DNA of 6,249 bases, taken from the NCBI GenBank assembly GCA_944385195.1, contig CALWWH010000234.1:1-6249 (forward strand), read 5' to 3'. Made by a program: the position numbers and the translations under genes. How positions within the stretch are numbered: the stretch's first letter is position 1; the number at the start of each line of letters is the position of its first letter. The notes under the pieces were generated by a model. The model worked only from the letters and a program-made list of their open reading frames with translations, was not told the origin of the DNA and did no database searches. Shown piece by piece: positions 1 to 6,153 of the stretch. This DNA comes from an uncultured Oscillospiraceae bacterium (GTDB lineage: Bacteria > Bacillota > Clostridia > Oscillospirales > Oscillospiraceae).

Positions 1-913
1 AGGCCAGCCGGCGCTTCCAGTGGGCCTGCTTGAGCGCCATGGCCGAGCCAAAGAGCATGGTCGACAGCGTCATGACAAGGGCGGCAGTCTGCGCCCAGCT
101 GCCGGCCAAAATGGCAGTGCCGAAGCAGAAATAGGTCAGCCGCAGAATGGCAAAGGCGCCGGACTTGACCACAGCCACCGCATGGAGCAGCGCCGTCACC
201 GGCGTCGGGGCCACTGCCGCCGAGGGCAGCCAGCCGTGGAAGGGGACGATGGCCGCCTTAACGCCGAAGCCCATAAACATCGCGAAATAGGCCCAGCGCA
301 GCAGCGTAACGTTCTCCGCTCCCTCCTGCACCCAGCCGCCGGGGGTAAAGCTCAAGCTCACGCCCTGCCGGTAGATGAAGATGATCCCCACCAGGGCAAA
401 GGCCGCGCCGCCAATGGACATGGCCAGGTACTTCAGACCTGCGCGGATGGCCTCCGGGGTCAGCGCATGCATCACCAGGGGCAGGGTGGTGAAGGTCAGC
501 AGCTCATAGAAGCAATAGAGCGTCACAAAGCTGCCGGAAAAGGCCACACCCAGGGTCGCGCCGTAGGCCATGAGGAAGAAGGAGTAAAACAGCGTCCGAT
601 GGTGCTCGTGGGTCATATAGCCCTTGGCGTAACAGAGAGTCAGAGGCCAGAGCGACGCCACCAGCGCCGCGAAAAAGCGGCCCAGGCTGTCCAGCCGCAG
701 GACCACATCCAGTCCGGGCGCGAAAGAGAACAGCTGCATCGGCGCCTCGACGCCGAAGATCACCATCAGCAGCGTCAGCGCCGAGGTCACAAAGACTGTG
801 ACCCACGCCAGCACCAGCCGTCCGAAGATCGGGAGCAATTTACCAAAGAAATACATGGCAACACCGCCCAGGAAGGGCAGCGCCATTGTCAATAACAGCA
901 TCCAAGAGGGCAT
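1..913 (-). CDS. Antiporter-type subunit D3 (MrpA N-terminal/NuoL-like), C-terminally truncated by window edge
   Basis: An open frame from the ATG at 913 runs without a stop through position 1, giving 304 residues and an incomplete C-terminus. It starts MPSWMLLLTMALPFLGG and is hydrophobic throughout (about nine helices in view). The channel residues of the family are present: Glu137 in YCFYELLTFTTLP (133-145), Lys219 in GFGVKAAIVPFHGWLP (215-230) and Lys250 in AVVKSGAFAI. APTPVTALLHAVAVVKSG (235-252), with His244, is the MrpA/NuoL version of the broken-helix region (P-T-P-V-S-A-x-x-H), unlike D1 and D2. It ends at KRRLA, equivalent to residue 300 of D2, so roughly 180 residues lie beyond the window if it is of similar size. 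It could stand in for the missing N-terminal part of MrpA, without the C-terminal domains, which are encoded upstream in this operon. Start supported by AAGGGG eight bases upstream. Confidence 0.92.
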   Translation of the reverse strand, partial: MPSWMLLLTMALPFLGGVAMYFFGKLLPIFGRLVLAWVTVFVTSALTLLMVIFGVEAPMQLFSFAPGLDVVLRLDSLGRFFAALVASLWPLTLCYAKGYMTHEHHRTLFYSFFLMAYGATLGVAFSGSFVTLYCFYELLTFTTLPLVMHALTPEAIRAGLKYLAMSIGGAAFALVGIIFIYRQGVSLSFTPGGWVQEGAENVTLLRWAYFAMFMGFGVKAAIVPFHGWLPSAAVAPTPVTALLHAVAVVKSGAFAILRLTYFCFGTAILAGSWAQTAALVMTLSTMLFGSAMALKQAHWKRRLA

Positions 914-921
914 CACATTCA

Positions 922-927
922 CCCCTT
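922..927 (-). promoter_or_regulatory. Shine-Dalgarno site of D3 overlapping the D2 stop codon
   Basis: The minus strand reads TAAGGGG, so the TAA stop of D2 supplies the first two bases of AAGGGG. It stands eight bases before the ATG at 913. A competing ATG at 918 is followed directly by TGA and cannot encode D3. The arrangement supports termination-reinitiation coupling of D2 and D3. Confidence 0.6.
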
Positions 928-2380
928 ACGCCAAACCGGCTGCGACCGCTGCCATTGCATCTGCCAGCCGGCCGCCGCCAATGCCCATAATCGGCGCCGC
1001 CAGACCAATGACCAGCAGCGGTACCCACATGAGCGGGGATTCTTTTATCTTTGCAGGGACAGGTTCGTCCTTTCCCGGGAAGAAGGCATCCATGGCCACC
1101 GGCAGCAGGTAGGCCGCCGTCAGCAGCGCCGAAATAAGCAGGATCACCGGGTAGAGCCAGCTGACGACCGCCAGTCCCGAGTCCAGGCTCGCCGCCGCCA
1201 GATACCACTTGGATACAAATCCCGCCATGGGCGGAATGCCCACCAAAGACAGGGCCACAAGGGTATAGGCGAACATACTCAGCGGCAGCTGACGGCCAAG
1301 GCCCTTAAACTCGTCAACTCTGGTCTTGCCAGTGTAGAAGATGATCGTGCCGGCAGTGAGGAACAGGCCCGTCTTGGCCACTGCATGGAACATGGTGTGC
1401 AGCAGCGCGCCCTGGACGCCGGTTTCCGTCAGCAGGAAGAGGCCGCAGAGGATGTAACTGATCTGGCTGATGGTCGAATAGGCCAGGCGGCGCTTAAACA
1501 CCTTCTCGCGCCAGGCCATCATGGAGCCCATAAAGATGGTGCCCATGCCCAGAATGAGCCAGGTGGTCTGAACCCAGGTGCCCCGGAGCATCTGAGGGCC
1601 GACCACGAAGTAGATAAAGCGCAGGATGGCCAGCACACCGGCCTTGGCGATGACCGCCGAGAGTACCGCGCTGGCAGGGCCGGGGGCCACAGGGTGCGCT
1701 TTCGGCAGCCAGCCGTGGAGGGGGTACAGGCCCGCCTTGGCGCCGAAGCCGACAACGGTACAGAACACCAGCGCCATGACCAGATTCTGCTGCCCGCCCA
1801 GGTCAACGCCTGCCAGGGTGCCGCCGGCTACAAAGTCGAGGGTGGTAAAGCGGCCGACACAGAGGATGCCCAGCAGGGCCAAAAAGGCGCCGGCGATGGA
1901 ATAAAACAAATACTTCAGCGCCGCGCGGATGGACTCCCGGCTGCGGCTGTGGAGTATCAGAGGCAGGCCCGTGAGGGTTACCAGCTCAAAGAAGACGTAC
2001 ATGCTCACCAGATTGGCAGCGTAGTCCATGCCCACCAGAGCACCCAGCTCCAGCAGGAAGAAGGCCAAGAACCGGTTCTCACCGCCCTCGTGGGTCAGGT
2101 ATTTCAAAGCGTAGATGCCCACAGGCAAAAACAGCAGCGAGGCCACCAGGGAAAACACCCGGGAAATGCCGTCCGTGCGGAAGGCCAGCACCAGCTCCGG
2201 GGTGATGGACAGCAAGGTCACAGAGACCTCATCCATGCAGCCGAGGGCGATGGTCAGCGCCGCCTCAGCCACCAGCACGAGGCTCACATAGGCCGCTCTG
2301 GCCTTCTGCCTCAGGCGCAGCAGGGGCAGCAGCGCCCCGGCTAAGAGCGGCAGGAAGATCGTGATCAATAAGAGAACCAT
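926..2380 (-). CDS. Antiporter-type subunit D2 (NuoM/HyfB-like proton-conducting membrane protein)
   Basis: A complete 484-residue protein with about 14 predicted helices, in the proton-conducting transporter family. Visible channel residues are Glu132 in YVFFELVTLTGLP, Lys215 in GFGAKAGLYPLHGWLP (211-226), Lys246 in AVIAKAG, Lys336 in HAVAKTGLFL and Lys391 in GFVSKWYLAA. The segment AHPVAPGPASAVLSAVIAKAG resembles the A-H-x-x-A-P-x-P-x-S-A-x-L-S form seen in NuoM and in HyfB/HycC-type hydrogenase membrane subunits, distinguishing it from D1 (NuoN-like) and D3 (NuoL-like). KRRLAYSTISQISY at 297-310 is the conserved element before the second half-channel. The start at 2380 has TAGGAGGG about seven bases upstream. 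It probably adds an ion-translocating module to the membrane arm. Its stop codon TAA forms part of the ribosome binding site for D3. Exact subunit name is uncertain. Confidence 0.93.
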   Translation of the reverse strand: MVLLLITIFLPLLAGALLPLLRLRQKARAAYVSLVLVAEAALTIALGCMDEVSVTLLSITPELVLAFRTDGISRVFSLVASLLFLPVGIYALKYLTHEGGENRFLAFFLLELGALVGMDYAANLVSMYVFFELVTLTGLPLILHSRSRESIRAALKYLFYSIAGAFLALLGILCVGRFTTLDFVAGGTLAGVDLGGQQNLVMALVFCTVVGFGAKAGLYPLHGWLPKAHPVAPGPASAVLSAVIAKAGVLAILRFIYFVVGPQMLRGTWVQTTWLILGMGTIFMGSMMAWREKVFKRRLAYSTISQISYILCGLFLLTETGVQGALLHTMFHAVAKTGLFLTAGTIIFYTGKTRVDEFKGLGRQLPLSMFAYTLVALSLVGIPPMAGFVSKWYLAAASLDSGLAVVSWLYPVILLISALLTAAYLLPVAMDAFFPGKDEPVPAKIKESPLMWVPLLVIGLAAPIMGIGGGRLADAMAAVAAGLA

Positions 2381-2408
2381 GATTCATCCCTCCTATTTCA
2401 ATAAATTC

Positions 2409-2421
2409 CCCGTCAAACGGG
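2409..2421 (-). other. Short inverted repeat between D1 and D2
   Basis: The 41-bp gap between D1 and D2 is the largest intergenic gap in the window. Immediately after the D1 stop codon the minus strand carries CCCGT-TTG-ACGGG, a perfect 5-bp stem with a 3-base loop. It is followed by GAATTTATT, not a clean U-run, so a terminator is unlikely. A second pairing, GGG-TTTTAA-CCC, uses the same CCC and would compete with it. It might stabilise or process the transcript between two subunits, but a stem this short can arise by chance. Confidence 0.3.
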
Positions 2422-3945
2422 TTAAAACCCCAACATTCCAATCCCCCGCTCCAACAGCGCCAAAACGGGCTGGGAGAAGAGGCCGAAGCCAAAGTTCATC
2501 GCTGCGAAGGCGGCATAGGCCAGCGTGGCGCTGACACGGCCGCCCTTGGGGGACCACCAAGGCGCCTTCGGGTCGGCGGGGTGGGTCTCAGAGGGGGTAT
2601 AGATGCGCAGGACGGTGCGCAGGAAGTAGACGGTATTGAGCACCGTGCTCAGCGCCAGGACGATCAGCGTCGGGATGGCCTTGAGGCCAATGTCCGTGGA
2701 GACCGCGGCGGAGGCAATTTGCAGCTTGACGATGAAGCCCGCCATGGTCGGCAGGCCGACCATGCTCATGGCCCCCAAGGTAAAACTGATCCCCGCGAGA
2801 CGGTCGCGATGGGCCGCGCCCTGGAGGTCGGCAAAATAGGGGCTGTTACCCGAGACATCCCGCAGCCGCGCCAGGGACAGGAACAGCGGCGGCTTGGTGA
2901 TGGCGTGGGCAATGAGCTGGAACAGCGCCGCAATAACGCCGGCCTGGCCGCCGATGCCCAGGGCCATATAGATATAGCCGATCTGGGAGGCAGAGGAGTA
3001 GGCGGTCATGCGGTTGATGTCCCGCTGGTGGATCGCGCTCACAGAGCCCACCAGAGCGCCCGCCGCGCCGAAGACGAACATCACATTCTGCGCCCCGGAG
3101 TCGTAGTAGACCTCCGTGCCAAAGGCGCAGAAAATGAGCTTGAGCAGGAACAGGATGTAGAGCTTTGAAACCACGCCGCTCATGACGCCTGCCGCGCCGG
3201 GAGAGGCGCTGCCATAGGTATCCGCCATCCAGAAGTGGAAGGGGAACAGGCCGCTCTTGATGGCCAGGCCCACAGTGATCAGCGAGATGGCCGCAGTCAG
3301 GGGCAGGTGGTACTCCCCGGTGGCCCACAGCTGCTGCACCGCGGCGCAGATGTTCGGCAGGAGCAGATGGCCGGTGATGCCATAGAGCAGGATAACGCCC
3401 AACAAAAACAGACCGGAGCCGATCTGGGAGAAGATCATGTAGCGCATAGCCGCGGCGATGGAACCGGGGGTATTGCGGCTGACCAGCACCCCACAAGTGG
3501 CAATGGTGGCAATCTCTATGAAGACATAGCCGGTGAAGATATCGTTGGTAAAGAGCATCGCCATGGTGGAGGCCTGGAGCAGGCAGAGCATCGTGAAATA
3601 GACGCTGCGGTGGCCGGTCTGCGCCTGGGCAAAGTAGTGCATCCGCCCGCCGATGGCAGTCAGCAGCAGAACCAGCCCCAGCAAAATGGCAATCATCGGC
3701 TCGAGGATGCCAAAGCGCAGCTCATTGCCCCAGGGGGCGGGGAAGTGGCCCATCATGAAGGTCACGGACTCCCCGTTCTGGATCTGATAGACCAGCAGGG
3801 TGATGTTGGCCGCCAGAACCGCCATCAGCAGGCCCCAGCAGACCTTCTCCGCTGCGTGGCTGACCAGTACAGAGCACACCACCGCGCACAGCAGTGAGGC
3901 GACGATACAAAACAGCGGGAAGTTGACAACAAATGAAGAGATCAT
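2422..3945 (-). CDS. Antiporter-type subunit D1 (MrpD/NuoN-like proton-conducting membrane protein)
   Basis: A complete 507-residue, strongly hydrophobic protein of the proton-conducting membrane transporter family (NuoL/M/N, MrpA/D), with about 14 predicted helices. Channel residues are recognisable: Glu144 in GYVFIEIATI, Lys230 in GLAIKSGLFPFHFW (225-238), Lys261 in GVVSKLYIL, Lys351 in AHAITKPPLF, and Lys407 in GFIVKLQI. Glu144 and Lys230 correspond in context to the Glu and Lys known to be essential in Bacillus MrpD (E137 and K219). The element ADTYGSASPGAAGVMSG after the first Lys is the NuoN/MrpD-like version of the broken-helix region, unlike D2 and D3. Being directly after MrpC, it takes the MrpD/MbhH position. 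The C-terminal segment about 450-470 is a proline-rich polar loop, followed by a last helix. Ion specificity cannot be read from the sequence. Calling it mnhD is reasonable but ambiguous with three paralogues present. Confidence 0.94.
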   Translation of the reverse strand: MISSFVVNFPLFCIVASLLCAVVCSVLVSHAAEKVCWGLLMAVLAANITLLVYQIQNGESVTFMMGHFPAPWGNELRFGILEPMIAILLGLVLLLTAIGGRMHYFAQAQTGHRSVYFTMLCLLQASTMAMLFTNDIFTGYVFIEIATIATCGVLVSRNTPGSIAAAMRYMIFSQIGSGLFLLGVILLYGITGHLLLPNICAAVQQLWATGEYHLPLTAAISLITVGLAIKSGLFPFHFWMADTYGSASPGAAGVMSGVVSKLYILFLLKLIFCAFGTEVYYDSGAQNVMFVFGAAGALVGSVSAIHQRDINRMTAYSSASQIGYIYMALGIGGQAGVIAALFQLIAHAITKPPLFLSLARLRDVSGNSPYFADLQGAAHRDRLAGISFTLGAMSMVGLPTMAGFIVKLQIASAAVSTDIGLKAIPTLIVLALSTVLNTVYFLRTVLRIYTPSETHPADPKAPWWSPKGGRVSATLAYAAFAAMNFGFGLFSQPVLALLERGIGMLGF

Positions 3946-3952
3946 CCTCCAT

Positions 3953-3959
3953 CCCCCTC
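3953..3959 (-). promoter_or_regulatory. Shine-Dalgarno site for antiporter-type subunit D1
   Basis: GAGGGGG on the minus strand sits seven bases before the ATG at 3945, directly next to the stop codon of mnhC. A second GGAGG (3946-3950) abuts the ATG and is too close to serve. An out-of-frame ATG at 3952 lies between the two sites and is adjacent to the GAGGGGG, so it should not be used. Confidence 0.55.
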
Positions 3960-4331
3960 TCAGCGGCGGCCGCGCTGGATCTCGATGTAGATCTCGTCGA
4001 GGTTCAGCGTGTGGTAGGCGCGATACAGACGGATGACCAGCGCCAGCATCAGCGCTGTGGTGCTGACGGAAACAACGATGCCCGTCAGCACCAGGCCGGA
4101 GGGAATGGGGTTAATGTAGTCGGCCACTGTCGCCCCCTCGGTCAGGATCGGGGCAATGTTGCCCTGGATGTAGCCCATAGAGGCCAGGAAAAGATACATG
4201 GATGTGTCCATAATGTTCAGGCCGATGATCTTTTTGATGAGGTTTTTGTGCAGCAGCAGCAGCATGAAGCCAATGGCATACAGCAGCACGGCCACGACCT
4301 CCGGCAGGCAGGCCAATATCTGGTCAAGCAT
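3960..4331 (-). CDS. mnhC: Na+/H+ antiporter subunit C (MrpC/MnhC, NuoK-like)
   Basis: A 123-residue protein with three predicted transmembrane helices (about 6-26, 33-56 and 79-103), the layout of the NuoK/MrpC family. GLNIMDTSMYLFL at 38-50 fits helix 2, and INPIPSGLVLTGIVVS at residues 73-88 matches the MrpC signature before helix 3, usually D-P-x-P-Q-A-L-V-L-T-A-I-V. Here the Asp is Asn and the Gln is Ser, so the motif is degenerate. A hydrophilic tail (LDEIYIEIQRGRR) follows. MrpC sits in the core of the complex beside the first antiporter-type subunit. The start overlaps the upstream TGA by one base, with GAGGGGG about nine bases before it. The next gene starts after a 14-bp gap. NuoK of complex I is the alternative, but the neighbouring E, F, G and B subunits are specific to Mrp-type systems. 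Confidence 0.92.
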   Translation of the reverse strand: MLDQILACLPEVVAVLLYAIGFMLLLLHKNLIKKIIGLNIMDTSMYLFLASMGYIQGNIAPILTEGATVADYINPIPSGLVLTGIVVSVSTTALMLALVIRLYRAYHTLNLDEIYIEIQRGRR

Positions 4332-5266
4332 CAGATCTTCCCCCTCTCAAACAGGCTGAAAAGCCCGTACATGGTGCAGGCCACCACCGCGCCCACAGCG
4401 ATGTTCAGCGGCAGGATCAGGCCGGCGGAGAAAATATTGCCCGGCGTGCCGGGGCTGATGAAGCTCTCCAGGTGATTGGCGCCGGTAAAGAAGCTGTAGC
4501 ACTTGCTCAAAGAGTAAAAACACAGGGCGCAGAGGGTCACCATGCGGAATACCTTCCGGTTCATAAAGCGCTCCGTCTGCTCGAAGCCGAAGGCGGAGGC
4601 GTAGACGATCAAGCCCGCGCCCAGGATCGCGCCGCCGGAGAAACCACCACCCGGAGACAGGTGCCCGTTAAAGACAACGTAAATGCCGAAGAGGAAAATA
4701 ATCGGCACGATAAACAGCGCCGCCTGGTGCAAAATCGGGTCCTTGGTCAGATCCAGACGGGGCGCCGGAGCGCGCTTTTTGGTCTTTTTCCGGCGGAAAA
4801 TGTTCACCTCTTCGGTGCTCTCCAGCAGGAGGATGACCGCGCAGACGCCGGTGAAGAGCACATGGCTCTCGCCCAGGGTATCAAAGGCACGGTAGTCGAG
4901 AATCATACCGGCTACAAAGTTGATCGCGCCGGTCTCCTCGATGCCATCAGCCAGGTAGCGTTCGGCGACCTCATTGTTGGCAGGGACGTCCTCACCGCCG
5001 AACCGCGGCAGAGAGAACACCGTCGCCATGAGCACTACTACAATGGCAAGACCCATCAGCACGGCGAAAAAGGGATAGAGTTTTTGGAACAGATGCAGCT
5101 CCCACCGCTCCAGCGTCTTCATAGAGGCAGGCTGCTCCTCCCCAGATGTCTGGGAAGTCTCGGTGCCAGTGGGCTCCAACGCCGAGGGCATCTGCGCCTC
5201 GGGGAGGGTATCGGTCAGGTCCAGATCCCCGCGCAGCCAGCTTTTCCAGGTTTCATTGCTCTTCAT
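4331..5266 (-). CDS. Fused MbhE-like module plus MrpB/MnhB domain
   Basis: A 311-residue membrane protein built from two Mrp modules. Residues 1-55 form a polar, acidic N-terminal extension with no membrane segment. Residues 64-88 are a transmembrane helix. TGAINFVAG at 112-120, LDYRAFDTLGE at 123-133 and the helix at 134-150 form the MbhE-like part, normally the extreme C-terminus of MrpA. A basic linker (RRKKTKKRAPAPR, 158-170) leads to the MnhB domain: a helix at 181-199, then GHLSPGGGFSGG at 201-212 (family signature GHxxPGGGF), and helices near 212-225, 240-259 and 280-306. Together these supply the second MrpA C-terminal piece and MrpB in one chain. The start at 5266 has AAGGAGG six bases upstream; a reading from 5308 lacks this. 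The stop TGA shares one base with the next start (TGATG). Chain identity is sure; gene naming is not, because of the fusion. Confidence 0.92.
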   Translation of the reverse strand: MKSNETWKSWLRGDLDLTDTLPEAQMPSALEPTGTETSQTSGEEQPASMKTLERWELHLFQKLYPFFAVLMGLAIVVVLMATVFSLPRFGGEDVPANNEVAERYLADGIEETGAINFVAGMILDYRAFDTLGESHVLFTGVCAVILLLESTEEVNIFRRKKTKKRAPAPRLDLTKDPILHQAALFIVPIIFLFGIYVVFNGHLSPGGGFSGGAILGAGLIVYASAFGFEQTERFMNRKVFRMVTLCALCFYSLSKCYSFFTGANHLESFISPGTPGNIFSAGLILPLNIAVGAVVACTMYGLFSLFERGKI

Positions 5267-5528
5267 GGTGCTCCTCCTTCCCCTTGGTATCCGTTTCAAT
5301 CTGGTCAATCTTGCGCAAAGTGACGAAAAACAGCAGGCTGGTCACGCCTGCACCCACCGCAGCCTCAGTGATGGCCAGGTCTGGGGATTGCAGCAGCATC
5401 CAGATCAGGCTCATAACCAGGGAATAGCCCATGAAGATGACCACCGTCACCAGCAGTTTCTTCGTCACGGCGGCCGCCACGGCGCAGACCAGCAAAAACA
5501 GCAGCAGAACGACTTCAAGCATTGTCAT
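5253..5528 (-). CDS. DUF4040/MbhD-like subunit (first piece of the MrpA C-terminal domain)
   Basis: A 91-residue protein with three predicted transmembrane helices (about 3-21, 26-46 and 54-72) and a polar, Glu/His/Lys-rich tail. The motif QSPDLAITEAAVGAG at residues 47-61, with Asp50 and Glu55, is the hallmark of the DUF4040/MbhD domain, found either in the C-terminal part of large MrpA proteins or as a stand-alone subunit (MbhD) in membrane-bound hydrogenases. The acidic residues in this helix are part of the ion path in known complexes, so Glu55 is a candidate functional residue (inference). AGGAGG lies nine bases upstream of the chosen ATG; another in-frame ATG occurs two codons later. 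The gene overlaps mnhG by 14 bp and the following fusion gene by 14 bp. It shows that MrpA is split in this operon. Confidence 0.9.
   Translation of the reverse strand: MTMLEVVLLLFLLVCAVAAAVTKKLLVTVVIFMGYSLVMSLIWMLLQSPDLAITEAAVGAGVTSLLFFVTLRKIDQIETDTKGKEEHHEEQ
5273..5279 (-). promoter_or_regulatory. Shine-Dalgarno site of the MbhE-MnhB fusion gene
   Basis: AAGGAGG on the minus strand lies six bases before the ATG at 5266 and inside the 3' end of the preceding DUF4040 gene. It decides the start: the upstream in-frame ATG at 5308 would put this site inside the coding sequence and has no comparable site of its own. Confidence 0.75.
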
Positions 5529-5862
5529 CTTTGGTCGCCTCCTTTTCTTCCATCTTCAGATGGTGGGACAGGTCCGGGTCGGTCATAACCTCCAACCGGG
5601 ACAGCATATGGCTGGAGATGGGGCTGCCAACCCACAGGACCAGCAGCAGCATCAGCAGCTTCAGATCGGCGATGTGAATCCCATGAGCCACCACCACCGC
5701 CACACAGGCCAGCAGCACCGCCCCGGTGTCCAGCATACCGGCAGCATGCATCCGGTTGAGGACAAAGTGAAATCGGAATACGCCCGTCAGGGCCAGAAAT
5801 ACCAACACCAGCATCCCCAGGAGCAGCAGTGCCACCAGAGCAAAACGAATCCATTCCATCAT
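5515..5862 (-). CDS. mnhG: Na+/H+ antiporter subunit G (MrpG/MnhG)
   Basis: A 115-residue protein with three predicted transmembrane helices (about residues 5-28, 44-62 and 66-84) and a charged cytosolic C-terminus. The MrpG signature is visible: GVFRFHFVLNRMHAA at residues 27-41 (family pattern G-x-x-R-x-x-x-x-x-x-R-x-H-A) and PISSHMLSRLE at 81-91, the usual P-x-x-x-H-x-x-x-R element after helix 3. It is a small structural subunit of the Mrp membrane complex. The start at 5862 overlaps the TGA of mnhF (ATGA) and has AAGGAGG seven bases upstream; a second in-frame ATG follows immediately at 5859. The tail KMEEKEATKDDNA is highly charged and its coding region contains the ribosome binding site of the next gene, which begins 14 bases before this stop. 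Confidence 0.93.
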   Translation of the reverse strand: MMEWIRFALVALLLLGMLVLVFLALTGVFRFHFVLNRMHAAGMLDTGAVLLACVAVVVAHGIHIADLKLLMLLLVLWVGSPISSHMLSRLEVMTDPDLSHHLKMEEKEATKDDNA

Positions 5863-6152
5863 TTTTTGCCCTCCTTTTTCTCCAGGTGCACCGTCACAAA
5901 GATGCGCGTGAGCACAACAACGGCGATAAAGCTGATCATTGCGTAAATGAGCGCCACATCCAGCAGCCAGTCCTGCTCCAGCAGGCGGCTGAGCAGCAGC
6001 ACCGACAGAATCGTCAGCGTGCCAGCCATATTGATTCCCATCACCCGGTCCGCCAGGCGAGGCCCCAGAATGGCTCGGACCAGCGCCGCAATCAGCGCCA
6101 CGCCCAGAAGCACCAACACAACGGTATACAAAATCATATAAGCCTGTTCCAT
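5859..6152 (-). CDS. mnhF: Na+/H+ antiporter subunit F (MrpF/MnhF)
   Basis: A 97-residue membrane protein with three predicted transmembrane helices (about residues 5-29, 38-57 and 62-84) and a lysine-rich C-terminal tail. The family signature is clear: GPRLADRVMGIN at residues 30-41, followed by LLDVALIYAMISF at 63-75, which is how MrpF proteins look in length (usually about 90-100 residues) and motif. MrpF is a small subunit of the Mrp cation/proton antiporter membrane complex. The start at 6152 was chosen because GGAGG lies six bases upstream and the protein then begins MEQAYMILYT, directly entering helix 1. A longer reading from 6218 would add an arginine- and cysteine-rich stretch that overlaps the end of mnhE in another frame, and is rejected. 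Its stop codon overlaps the next start (ATGA), which suggests coupling to subunit G. Confidence 0.95.
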   Translation of the reverse strand: MEQAYMILYTVVLVLLGVALIAALVRAILGPRLADRVMGINMAGTLTILSVLLLSRLLEQDWLLDVALIYAMISFIAVVVLTRIFVTVHLEKKEGKK

Positions 6153-6153
6153 G

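Noticed and set aside
20..895. Long plus-strand open frame of 291 codons opposite D3
   Set aside because: It is rich in Gln, His, Arg and Gly with no hydrophobic or family pattern, typical of the complement of a GC-rich membrane protein gene. The minus strand here encodes D3 with clear family motifs.
913..918. Start codon at 918 for D3 (ATGTGATG)
   Set aside because: The ATG at 918 is followed directly by TGA. The ATG at 913 opens the 304-residue frame.
1385..2344. Plus-strand open frame of 319 codons opposite D2
   Set aside because: It has low-complexity, Gln/His/Glu-rich composition and no domain, and lies wholly antisense to a well-supported channel subunit.
2401..2424. Rho-independent terminator after D1
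   Set aside because: The stem is only 5 bp and no uninterrupted T-run follows on the minus strand; D2 follows at once with its own ribosome binding site.
3235..3897. Plus-strand open frame of 220 codons opposite D1
   Set aside because: Antisense shadow without recognisable features, with Gln/Gly/His-rich composition.
4472..5323. Plus-strand open frame of 283 codons opposite the MbhE-MnhB fusion
   Set aside because: Same shadow composition; the opposite strand holds unmistakable Mrp motifs and a good ribosome binding site.
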